A model generated the notes under the pieces. That model did no database searches. It was not told the DNA's origin and saw nothing but the letters and a program-made list of their open reading frames with translations. Positions 36,191 to 43,723 of a DNA stretch of 64,000 nt are shown piece by piece (positions within the stretch are counted from its first letter, which is position 1; each line of letters starts with the position of its first letter). Source of the DNA: an uncultured Acidobacteriia bacterium (GTDB lineage: Bacteria; Acidobacteriota; Terriglobia; Bryobacterales; Bryobacteraceae). The stretch is from NCBI GenBank assembly GCA_903909435.1, contig CAIVVT010000147.1, positions 124,001 through 188,000 of the forward strand, read 5' to 3'. The translations under genes and the position numbers were made by a program.

Positions 36191-36685
36191 ATGGACAACA
36201 TCGCGATCCTTGTCGCCACACCGGCGGACGCGGAGTTTCTGGTACGCGGAAACGCCGAGATGGCGCTGGAAACCGAGCACCTCTCGCTCGATTTCGACCG
36301 TTTGCGGGATGGCGTCCATGCAGTGTTCGAGAATCCGGCCCGCGGTGTCTACTACCTGGCGATGGTGGGGAGCCGGCGCGCCGGCATGATGATGATCACG
36401 TACGAGTGGTCGGATTGGCGTAACGGCGTGTTTTGGTGGATCCAAAGCGTGTTCGTCGAACCCACGTTTCGGTCCCGAGGCGTTTTCAAGTCGCTTTACA
36501 AACACGTCGGGGATCTAGCCAAGGCGACCCCGGGGGTAGCAGGTCTGCGACTGTACGTAGAGAATAGCAACAGTCGGGCTCAAAACACCTACCAACGGGT
36601 CGGAATGAAGCGAACTGCATACCAGATGTTTGAGAGCGACTTCATCCTCGGCGGCCAGTCGGAATCGCAGATATCGCAAACATAA
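36191..36685 (+). CDS. GNAT family N-acetyltransferase
   Basis: 164 residues. The acetyl-CoA region is seen in WWIQSVFVEPTFRSRGVFKSL (motif A, with the R/Q-x-x-G-x-G/A type loop reduced to RSRGVF) and GLRLYVENSNSRAQNTYQRVG (motif B, asparagine and tyrosine). An N-terminal strand-helix IAILVATPADAEFLVRGNAE begins the fold. Acceptor substrate unknown. The short gap behind the NHL gene suggests a shared transcript. Confidence 0.82.
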   Translation: MDNIAILVATPADAEFLVRGNAEMALETEHLSLDFDRLRDGVHAVFENPARGVYYLAMVGSRRAGMMMITYEWSDWRNGVFWWIQSVFVEPTFRSRGVFKSLYKHVGDLAKATPGVAGLRLYVENSNSRAQNTYQRVGMKRTAYQMFESDFILGGQSESQISQT

Positions 36686-36798
36686 TCAATAAGTTAGGTC
36701 CGTCTTAGGCACAGCTTTGAAGAACTCGCAGAGCCAGCGGCCTGATACACATTTCATCTCCCCAAACCCAGTAGGCCCCACCTCACTAGCCCCGAAGC

Positions 36799-36835
36799 GT
36801 AGAATTCTACAACGCCAGTGTTGTGGATTCCAACA
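36799..36835. promoter_or_regulatory. Cluster of overlapping palindromes (activator-site candidates)
   Basis: GTAGAATTCTAC (36799-36810) is a perfect 12-base palindrome, overlapping ACAAC-N6-GTTGT (36809-36824), which overlaps TGTTG-N7-CAACA (36819-36835). They lie 65-100 bases upstream of the sigma-54-like promoter at 36900, the usual distance for an upstream activating sequence, and an NtrC-type activator is encoded in the same gene cluster. Binding is inferred. Confidence 0.45.
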
Positions 36836-36899
36836 GCCGCTGACTCGACCTCCCAATCGATTCTTTATTGAAATCAATGAGTTGCGGAAGTATTTAGTT

Positions 36900-36915
36900 T
36901 GGCTAGGTACGTGCA
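36900..36915 (+). promoter_or_regulatory. Candidate sigma-54 (-24/-12) promoter
   Basis: TGGCTAGGTACGTGCA has the invariant GG and GC exactly ten bases apart and matches the TGGC...TGCA half-sites of the sigma-54 consensus. It lies about 45 bases before the first gene of the redox module (36961). The module encodes its own sigma-54 activator, so the site fits autoregulation. Confidence 0.6.
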
Positions 36916-36960
36916 TTATACCGGACGGCTGCCTGAAGCAGCCACAAGGAGCACAAAACA

Positions 36961-37626
36961 ATGGCAGTCGTACTACTCATTATCACTTTCGCGGTATTCA
37001 TCGCAATCGATTGGGTTATCAACCACGGGAAGGCACCGGCGCTCAGCTTTAGCGAGGCACATGCAGCCGCACAAGAGCCCGCCGACGACATGATCGCTGG
37101 CTTCCATCTACCGAAGAGCTTGCGCTATCATCCCGGTCATACCTGGGTCCAGCGCGAACGGAAGAACCTGAACCGCGTCGGCGCCGACGAGTTTGCTGCG
37201 ATCTTCGCCGGCCCGGTGGAGCGCGTTGAGCTCCCCAAGCCCGGTACCTGGGTACGGCAGGGACAGAAGGCTATCTCCTTCTTCCGCAACGGCGAGAAGA
37301 TCGAAATGGTCTCCCCCGTCGAAGGCGAAATCGTCGAAGTGAATCAGGAACTCGCCGCCAACCCCGCGCTGCTGCGCCAGGATCCCTATGGCAGCGGTTG
37401 GCTGATGTCGGTGTTTGCGCCGGACGAAGAAGGCCCGTCGCGGAACTTGCTTCCGACGTCTCTGATCTCCGCCTGGATGCGCGAAGCAGCCGAAAAGTTC
37501 TTCCTTCTGCAGCCGATGCCAGCCGGTGTTACCGCCTACGACGGTGGCCGTCCTTCCGAGATGGCGACCGCATCGCTCGCACCTGAGGTGTGGAAAAAAG
37601 CAGCGAAGGAGTTCTTCCTTAGCTAG
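36961..37626 (+). CDS. Membrane-anchored GcvH-like (lipoyl-domain-fold) protein
   Basis: 221 residues. One N-terminal transmembrane helix (2-18) is followed by a domain like glycine cleavage H protein: YHPGHTWVQRE (56-66), IFAGPVERVELPKPGTWVRQGQKAISF, and VSPVEGEIVEVNQELAANPALL (117 onward). In H proteins the lipoylated lysine is eight residues before the proline of this last motif; here that place is G111, and the nearest lysine is K113. No other glycine-cleavage gene is present. As first gene of the cluster with ferredoxin and NrfD-like subunits it probably serves electron transfer rather than glycine cleavage. AAGGAG precedes the ATG. Confidence 0.72.
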   Translation: MAVVLLIITFAVFIAIDWVINHGKAPALSFSEAHAAAQEPADDMIAGFHLPKSLRYHPGHTWVQRERKNLNRVGADEFAAIFAGPVERVELPKPGTWVRQGQKAISFFRNGEKIEMVSPVEGEIVEVNQELAANPALLRQDPYGSGWLMSVFAPDEEGPSRNLLPTSLISAWMREAAEKFFLLQPMPAGVTAYDGGRPSEMATASLAPEVWKKAAKEFFLS

Positions 37627-37651
37627 CTAAAGTACTCGTGGAGTGTTGAAA

Positions 37652-37697
37652 AACCCTACCTTCGGACCAGAATGTCTGGTATACCGAAGGTAGGGTT
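37652..37697 (+). terminator. Long perfect hairpin between the GcvH-like and ferredoxin genes
   Basis: AACCCTACCTTCGG (37652-37665) pairs without mismatch with CCGAAGGTAGGGTT (37684-37697); inside, ACCAGA (37666-37671) pairs with TCTGGT (37675-37680). A T-rich tail (TTCATTTT) follows. The hairpin ends 20 bases before the start of the next gene, so it may be a partial terminator or a processing/stability element that lowers expression of the downstream genes relative to the first. Confidence 0.65.
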
Positions 37698-37717
37698 CTT
37701 CATTTTAGGAGTACTAG

Positions 37718-38461
37718 ATGGCGAAGGCGATTCTATACGACAGCACAATCTGTATCGGCTGTCGCCAGTGTGAAGAAGCTTGCGCCGCAGGTAAGAATCT
37801 CGTCTACGACGAGAAGATTGCCGCGGAGGAGCGCCTGTCGGAACGTAAACTCACCACGATCCGCACCTATGGGGAACGTTTCTCCCGCAAACTCTGCATG
37901 CACTGCCAAGAGCCGAGCTGCGTCTCGGTTTGTCCCGTCGCCGCCCTGGAAAAGACCAAACTCGGTCCAGTGGTTTACCACGAGGACCGCTGCATGGGGT
38001 GCCGCTATTGCATGGTGGCGTGTCCCTTCCAGGTTCCTGTCTATGAATGGAACTCGCGCATTCCCCGCATGCGCAAGTGCGATCTGTGCGCCGACAAGCT
38101 GGTCCAGGGGGCCGTCACGCGCTGCAGCGAGATCTGCCCGGTGACCGCCACGATCACGGGGGACCGAAGCGAGATGATCGCCGAGGCCCGTCGGCGGCTG
38201 GTTGAAAAGCCTGCCGAATATTATCCGGAGATCTACGGTGTGAACGAGGCTGGCGGAACTTCGGTTTTCATTCTTTCCGCAGTGCCCTTCAACCAGATTG
38301 GGTACAACACTCAAATTCCTAAGTCGTCCATGCCGCAGTTCACATGGGCCGTGCTGCAACACATCCCTCAAGTGGTCGTTGTCGGGACGGTGCTGATGGG
38401 CGGCATCTACTGGATCACGAGCCGCCGGGAAGACGTCGCCCGCGAGGAGGGACGGCAATGA
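37718..38461 (+). CDS. HybA/NrfC-like membrane-anchored 4Fe-4S ferredoxin
   Basis: 247 residues. Cysteine sets for four [4Fe-4S] clusters: CIGCRQCEEAC (12-22), CMHCQEPSCVSVCP, CMGCRYCMVACP, and CDLCADKL with CSEICP. A C-terminal helix at about 212-232 (PQVVVVGTVLMGGIYWI) anchors it, as in HybA. No Tat leader is visible, so it probably faces the cytoplasm unless carried by a partner. It should shuttle electrons to or from the NrfD-like quinone-site subunit encoded next; its stop TGA overlaps that gene's ATG by four bases. Confidence 0.87.
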   Translation: MAKAILYDSTICIGCRQCEEACAAGKNLVYDEKIAAEERLSERKLTTIRTYGERFSRKLCMHCQEPSCVSVCPVAALEKTKLGPVVYHEDRCMGCRYCMVACPFQVPVYEWNSRIPRMRKCDLCADKLVQGAVTRCSEICPVTATITGDRSEMIAEARRRLVEKPAEYYPEIYGVNEAGGTSVFILSAVPFNQIGYNTQIPKSSMPQFTWAVLQHIPQVVVVGTVLMGGIYWITSRREDVAREEGRQ

Positions 38462-39633
38462 GTGGCAGATCGCACTTCAACTTCTGGCGCCTTATGGGCG
38501 CGGCTTTGATGCTGGTGGCTGTGGCCGCAACCGTGCTCCGATTCGGCGGGAGCCTGGGTGCCTCGACGAATCTTAGCGACCAGTTCCCATGGGGGATCTG
38601 GATCGGCTTTGACGTGTTGTGCGGAGTCGGGCTGGCGGCTGGCGGTTTCACGCTGGCGGCGACGGTTCACATCTTTCACCTGAAGCGCTTCGAACCGATC
38701 GTGCGCCCGGCGATCCTGACCGCGTTTCTCGGCTATGGGCTAGTCTGCCTGGCGCTCTTGTTCGATCTTGGACGCCCATGGAACGTCTGGCACCCGCTGG
38801 TGATGTGGAACCCGCACTCGGTGATGTTCGAGGTGGGCTGGTGCGTAACCCTCTATACGACCGTGCTGGCGCTTGAGTTTTTGCCTCTGGTCCTGGAGCG
38901 GTTCCGCCTGGAGCGCGCGCGTTTGATGCTGCGCCGCATCATGATCCCCATCGTCATCCTGGGTGTGATTCTTTCGACGCTGCACCAGAGTTCGCTGGGC
39001 ACGCTGTTCCTGATCATGCCCCAGAAGATGAACGCGCTCTGGTACACCCCGATGCTCCCGATTTTGTTTTACGTTTCGGCGATTGCGACGGGGTTGGCGA
39101 TGACGATTTTCGAGTCCTGGCACAGCGCCCGCGCCTTCGCACGTCAGCTTGAATTCCCGCTGGTTCAAAAGCTTTCACGCGTGCTCGCCGTCATGATCGC
39201 CGTCTATCTGGCGATGCGCTTCATGGACATGTCGGCCCGGCGCGCCTGGACGATGATGGACCAACCCGGCACGGAGCGCTGGCTGTTCGGTGTTGAGATC
39301 GTGCTGATGGCAGTGCCCATGCTGCTCCTGTTCAGGGAGCAAACGCGCAAGAGCCCGCAAGCGATCTATTTGTGCGCCGTCATGTACCTGCTCGGGTTTG
39401 TGACCAACCGGCTCAACGTCGGCATCACTTCGCTGGAGCGTTCGTCAGGTGTGCAGTACATTCCCAAGTGGAGTGAGGTCGCCATTACGCTTGGATTGGT
39501 CGCGGCCGGATTCGCCATTTTCCGGGTTGCGGCACACCATCTACCGGTCTTTGAAGAGGAAGTTCCTCCACTTCCGCCGGCTGCCTGGGAGGCGGAGGCG
39601 AGCGACGCCTACAGTATTCAGAGCGGCCAGTAA
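38458..39633 (+). CDS. NrfD/HybB-like quinone-interacting membrane subunit
   Basis: 391 residues from the ATG at 38458, which overlaps the ferredoxin stop (ATGA). About ten hydrophobic helices; the sequence FPWGIWIGFDVLCGVGLAAGGF and GRPWNVWHPLVMWNPHSVMFEVGWCVTLY are typical of HybB/NrfD proteins, which have no hemes and exchange electrons and protons with quinones. With the HybA-like ferredoxin it forms a membrane module that normally docks on a catalytic subunit (hydrogenase, molybdoenzyme or cytochrome); none is encoded here. The kinase gene begins 3 bases later. Confidence 0.88.
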   Translation: MSGRSHFNFWRLMGAALMLVAVAATVLRFGGSLGASTNLSDQFPWGIWIGFDVLCGVGLAAGGFTLAATVHIFHLKRFEPIVRPAILTAFLGYGLVCLALLFDLGRPWNVWHPLVMWNPHSVMFEVGWCVTLYTTVLALEFLPLVLERFRLERARLMLRRIMIPIVILGVILSTLHQSSLGTLFLIMPQKMNALWYTPMLPILFYVSAIATGLAMTIFESWHSARAFARQLEFPLVQKLSRVLAVMIAVYLAMRFMDMSARRAWTMMDQPGTERWLFGVEIVLMAVPMLLLFREQTRKSPQAIYLCAVMYLLGFVTNRLNVGITSLERSSGVQYIPKWSEVAITLGLVAAGFAIFRVAAHHLPVFEEEVPPLPPAAWEAEASDAYSIQSGQ

Positions 39634-39636
39634 GCC

Positions 39637-41283
39637 ATGCCAGAGCGCTCCGCCATTCGCATGCCACGCTGGGGTCTTGCAGCCCGACTGGCGGCGTGTC
39701 TGCTCGGTGGCGCGGTCGTCTATTCATTCTGCTTTTCGTTCTTCCAACAACGCCTGGAGCAGCGTCATCTCGAGTCGCTGGTGAGCATGAGCGCGGCACG
39801 AATCGCCGACGTCGTGCGCAGCAGCGCGCGGGACGCGATGATGCACAACGACCGCGAACGGCTCTACGTGATGATCCGCGACATTGGCCGCGAACCCGGC
39901 ATGAGGCTGTTGCGCATCATCAGTGAAGAAGGCCTGGTGCGCCACTCGACGCGGCTGAGCGAAGTGGGGACGATGGTGGACAAGCATGCCGAAGCCTGCT
40001 TCGGCTGCCACTCCCAATCGCAACCGCTGGCGCGCCTGCCCAGCAAGCAGCGATCCCGCGTCTTTGTGGAGGCCGACGGCCATCGTACGCTGGCAATCAT
40101 TCTTCCAATTGAGAATTCGCCCGACTGCAGCAGCGCCGCGTGTCACGCGCACCCGGCGCAGCGCCAGATTCTAGGCGTGATCGACGCACACCTGGCATTG
40201 GACGCCGTGGATGCGCAGTTGGACGAGCATCGCACGCAGATGATGGCCTTCACCATCGGCGCCGCGGTGATTGTCAGCCTGCTCAGCGGAGGCTTCATTT
40301 TCGTCTTCGTTCACCGGCCGGTCCGCGAGTTGATCTACGGCACGCTGAAGATCGGGCGCGGCGATCTGAGCCATCGCATCCGCGTGGAATCCAGTGATGA
40401 ATTCGGCTTGCTCGCGGCATCCTTCAACCGCATGGCCGCGGAACTCGGCGAGGCTTACGGCGAGTTGAAGGAATGGGGCCGCCGCCTGGAAGACCGCGTC
40501 CAGGAGAAGACCGCCGAACTTGAGAAGGCGCACAAGGGCATGATTCGCAGCGAGAAAATGGTCTCGCTGGGGAAGCTCGCGGCGACAGTCGCACACGAGG
40601 TGAACAACCCGCTGTTCGGGATGCTCACATACGCCCGCCTCACGATGAAGGAAGTGGCGAAGTCTGATCTGCCGGAGGACAAGCGCAAACGAATCCTCGA
40701 ATACCAGGAGATCATCGACCGCGAGAGCAAGCGCTGCGGGGAACTGATGAAGGGCCTGTTGACGTTCGCCCGCCAGTCACCTCCGCAGCATGCGATGACT
40801 CAATTGAACACAATCGTCGCTCGTGCCCGGGCGCTGGTCGCGCACCAGTATTCGTTGGCTCAGATTGAGCTGATCATCGACACGGACCCCACGCTGCCGG
40901 AGATCTCGTGCGATCCGGACCAGATTCAGCAGGTGCTTATCGTGCTGCTGGTGAATGCGTGCGAGGCGATGCAGCACGGCGGATCGGTGACGGTCAGCAC
41001 GCGCACTCTCGAAGCCGGCCAAGGCGTGCTGATTAGTGTGCGCGACACGGGGCCCGGCATTCCCAGCGACGTGCAGGCGCAGATCTTCGAGCCATTCTTC
41101 AGCACTAAAGACGACCAGCACCGTACGGGACTCGGTCTGGCCGTGGCACGCGGCATTATGGACCGGCACGGCGGCACGATTACCGTTGAATCGAAATTGG
41201 GCGAAGGGGCGGAGTTCCGGATACAGCTACCTTTGTCGGCCGAAACGCAACCCGCGGCCACTGGGGCAAGAGAGACCACATGA
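39637..41283 (+). CDS. Sensor histidine kinase with periplasmic heme-c-like motifs
   Basis: 548 residues. TM1 about 16-36, periplasmic region 37-203, TM2 about 204-225, HAMP 226-280, coiled coil, HisKA with H320 in VAHEVNNP, and HATPase with LVNACEAMQ, DTGPGIP and GLGLAVARGI. In the periplasmic part CFGCH (121-125) is a standard c-heme attachment motif, and CSSAACH (164-170) has the CX4CH spacing seen in some multiheme cytochromes. The kinase may therefore sense redox state or a ligand by heme. Co-encoded with a quinone-linked electron-transfer module and the NtrC-type regulator whose start overlaps its stop. Confidence 0.87.
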   Translation: MPERSAIRMPRWGLAARLAACLLGGAVVYSFCFSFFQQRLEQRHLESLVSMSAARIADVVRSSARDAMMHNDRERLYVMIRDIGREPGMRLLRIISEEGLVRHSTRLSEVGTMVDKHAEACFGCHSQSQPLARLPSKQRSRVFVEADGHRTLAIILPIENSPDCSSAACHAHPAQRQILGVIDAHLALDAVDAQLDEHRTQMMAFTIGAAVIVSLLSGGFIFVFVHRPVRELIYGTLKIGRGDLSHRIRVESSDEFGLLAASFNRMAAELGEAYGELKEWGRRLEDRVQEKTAELEKAHKGMIRSEKMVSLGKLAATVAHEVNNPLFGMLTYARLTMKEVAKSDLPEDKRKRILEYQEIIDRESKRCGELMKGLLTFARQSPPQHAMTQLNTIVARARALVAHQYSLAQIELIIDTDPTLPEISCDPDQIQQVLIVLLVNACEAMQHGGSVTVSTRTLEAGQGVLISVRDTGPGIPSDVQAQIFEPFFSTKDDQHRTGLGLAVARGIMDRHGGTITVESKLGEGAEFRIQLPLSAETQPAATGARETT

Positions 41284-42641
41284 GTACGACCCGTATTTTG
41301 ATCGTGGATGACGAACTGGTGGTGCGCGATTCGCTTGCACGCTGGTTTGAGAGCGAGGACTTCGAGGTCGTCACCGCTCCATCCGCAACCGACGCGCTCG
41401 CCCGGATGCAGAACGACCGCTTCGACCTGGCTCTCGTCGATATCAAGATGCCGGGCGTGGACGGCATTGAGTTGCAGCAGCGTCTCCGCCAGGCCGACCC
41501 CGACCTGCCGGTAATCATCATGACCGGTTACGCGTCTGTGGAAACCGCCGTCAAGGCGCTCAAGAACGGGGCCTACGACTACATCACGAAGCCCTTCGAT
41601 CCCGACGAACTCGTGCACCTGGTCCGAAACGCCATCTCGCACCGGACCGCCGCGAAGGAGGTCGCGAAGCTCAAGGAGAACCTGAGCCAGATCTTTCCCG
41701 ACACACAGTTGATTGGCCAGAGTCAGGGCATGCGCCGCGTGGCAGAAATGGTGGAGATGGTGGCCGGCAGCGATGCCACTGTACTGATTACCGGCGAGAG
41801 CGGCACGGGCAAAGAGATTGTGGCGCGCGCGATTCATTCCGCTAGCCCGCGACGCTTCAGCCCGATGGTTGCGATTCATTGCGGTGCGCTGACCGAGTCG
41901 CTGCTTGAAAGCGAATTGTTCGGCTACGAGAAGGGTGCGTTCACTGGCGCTCAAGGGCGCAAAAAGGGCAAATTCGAAGTGGCTGACGGAGGGACAGTTT
42001 TCCTCGACGAAATCAGCGACATCAGCCTGCGCACGCAGACCGATTTACTGCGAGTGCTGCAGGAAAAGGAGATCGTCCGAGTGGGCGACTCCACCCCTGT
42101 GAAAGTCGATTTCCGCGTCGTTGCGGCTACAAACAAACGTCTGGAACGCCTGGTTGAGGCTGGTACGTTCCGGCCAGATCTTTACTACCGTTTGAACGTG
42201 TTCAATATCGATATCCCGCCGCTGCGCGAACGGCGCGAGGATATACCCGTGCTGGCGCGCCACTTCATCGATAAATTCGCTTCGTCAATGAATCGCAGCG
42301 CCCCACGGCTAGCTCCGCGCACGCTCGAACTCCTGCTCGGTTATCATTGGCCGGGCAACGTGCGGGAATTGGAGAACGCGATCGAACGCGCGCTGCTCAT
42401 CAACCGCGAGAACGATCTGCCACCAGAGGCCTTCCCTTTCCAGGTCAACCCGTCCCAACCGATTTACGGACAACGGCTTGAAGATGTCGAGAAGGTGCAC
42501 ATAGAGAAGATCCTGGCGGAGACCAATTGGAACCTCTCGCGTACCGCGCGGTTGCTTGATATTGACAGGACCACACTTTACAACAAGATTCGGCGCTTTG
42601 GGCTGAAGGAACCGGAGCATAAGGCTGTTTCGGCGGAGTAG
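41280..42641 (+). CDS. NtrC-type sigma-54-dependent response regulator
   Basis: 453 residues, starting inside the kinase gene (ATGA overlap). Receiver domain 1-120 with D10, D11 and phospho-acceptor D54 (LVDIKMPG) and K in YITKPFDP. AAA+ domain with Walker A GESGTGKE, the sigma-54 contact loop GAFTGA, and Walker B FLDEISD. C-terminal Fis-type helix-turn-helix NLSRTARLLDIDRTTLYNKI. It should activate sigma-54 promoters upon phosphorylation by the adjacent kinase; the -24/-12 candidate at 36900 is a likely target. Confidence 0.94.
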   Translation: MSTTRILIVDDELVVRDSLARWFESEDFEVVTAPSATDALARMQNDRFDLALVDIKMPGVDGIELQQRLRQADPDLPVIIMTGYASVETAVKALKNGAYDYITKPFDPDELVHLVRNAISHRTAAKEVAKLKENLSQIFPDTQLIGQSQGMRRVAEMVEMVAGSDATVLITGESGTGKEIVARAIHSASPRRFSPMVAIHCGALTESLLESELFGYEKGAFTGAQGRKKGKFEVADGGTVFLDEISDISLRTQTDLLRVLQEKEIVRVGDSTPVKVDFRVVAATNKRLERLVEAGTFRPDLYYRLNVFNIDIPPLRERREDIPVLARHFIDKFASSMNRSAPRLAPRTLELLLGYHWPGNVRELENAIERALLINRENDLPPEAFPFQVNPSQPIYGQRLEDVEKVHIEKILAETNWNLSRTARLLDIDRTTLYNKIRRFGLKEPEHKAVSAE

Positions 42642-42805
42642 CCTCCGGTTGCCGCTATGGGCTGCCAGGCAGGAGTGGCGGGTATTGGGTGGAGGCGGGC
42701 TTCCAGCAGGCCTGTAGCCACGAATATTGAATCAACTGCCGTATCATCGGGCATGCGCCGGCAATTCCCGCTCGTCACTTCCATGCCGCAGAGGCGGCGG
42801 GCGCA

Positions 42806-43342
42806 GTGCTAAAGGGCGTCGAGTTGATCCGCGCGGGCGATACTCCGCGCACCATCCCAGCACTTGCACTGCTGGACCGCCTGACGGTTATCCTCGCTCG
42901 CCGGCTCGGCGTGTCCTGCCATGTACGGGATACTGTCATCAGCATCGCCTTCGCCGAAGACGCCCAGCGCGGCCAGTATTACTCCTCTGGGATTCTCGCT
43001 TCCCTGACGGCGCCGCCCTCCGGACACGCCATCCTGGCTGTCACGGGCGCCGACCTGTATGTCCCGGTGCTGACGTTCGTTTTCGGCGAGGCGCAGTTAA
43101 ATGGGCCCCGGGCCATCGTTTCCACGCGCCGGCTCTCGGACGAGTTTTACGGCGAGCCCAGCGATGAGTCGAAGCTCAATTTGCGTTTGGCGAAAGAGGC
43201 GTTACACGAGCTCGGCCACACCCAGGGCTTGCGACATTGCGACAACTGGCGTTGTGCGATGGCGTCGAGCCATGCCGTGGAGCGCCTGGACCTGAAAGAG
43301 GCACAGTTCTGCAGGCGCTGCATGGACCGGTTTGTTGGCTGA
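42806..43342 (+). CDS. amzA: Archaemetzincin-type metallopeptidase
   Basis: 178 residues from a GTG. The diagnostic archaemetzincin motif is complete: HELGHTQGLRHC (H134, E135, H138, H144, C145), then C150 and the Met-turn methionine in CAM, and CRRC at 169-172. Cysteines bind a second structural zinc in this family. RGQYYSSGIL (55-64) is also characteristic. These cytoplasmic peptidases are of unclear role and have a scattered distribution in bacteria. The start is uncertain: the frame is open for 25 more codons upstream but lacks ATG or GTG. The remnant that follows overlaps its 3' end. Confidence 0.85.
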   Translation: MLKGVELIRAGDTPRTIPALALLDRLTVILARRLGVSCHVRDTVISIAFAEDAQRGQYYSSGILASLTAPPSGHAILAVTGADLYVPVLTFVFGEAQLNGPRAIVSTRRLSDEFYGEPSDESKLNLRLAKEALHELGHTQGLRHCDNWRCAMASSHAVERLDLKEAQFCRRCMDRFVG

Positions 43343-43664
43343 TCCAAATGCACTGCGCGGCGCCCCCAGCGCGGGGGTGACCTTTTCACCCCTGATGCCG
43401 CCAGCTGAGGTCCTGAAGCCGCTGGCGCGCGTGGTGGATGAACTGTGGCCCGGCGTGCCTGTGATTCCCGGGATGGAGACAGGGGCTTCCGACAGCGTTC
43501 ACATCGTAGCGGCGGGCCTGCCCAGTTATGGGATTGGCGGAGTGGCCATCGACCAGGACGATATCCGCGCGCACGGCAAAGACGAGCGTATCCGCACGAC
43601 AGTTTACTACGATGGCGTGGAGTTTTACTACCGCTACCTGAAGGCGCTTGCGCCGTCACGCTAA
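43332..43664 (+). pseudogene. C-terminal remnant of an M20-family peptidase
   Basis: About 95 codons read like the end of a dipeptidase/carboxypeptidase of the M20 family: SPLMPPAEVLKPLARVVDEL, then VPVIPGMETGASDS, AAGLPSYGIGGVAI, RAHGKDERI and EFYYRYLKALAP. The zinc-binding N-terminal domain and the lid domain, about 350 residues in full-length relatives, are absent upstream, where the archaemetzincin gene lies in another frame. It begins at a TTG overlapping that gene. Most likely a relic left by deletion or insertion; translation as a small protein cannot be excluded. Confidence 0.75.
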
Positions 43665-43723
43665 GCCTGCACGGATTCCATGAATTGGTACTCCGCGGAT
43701 CGATTGCGAATGTTCTGATACAG

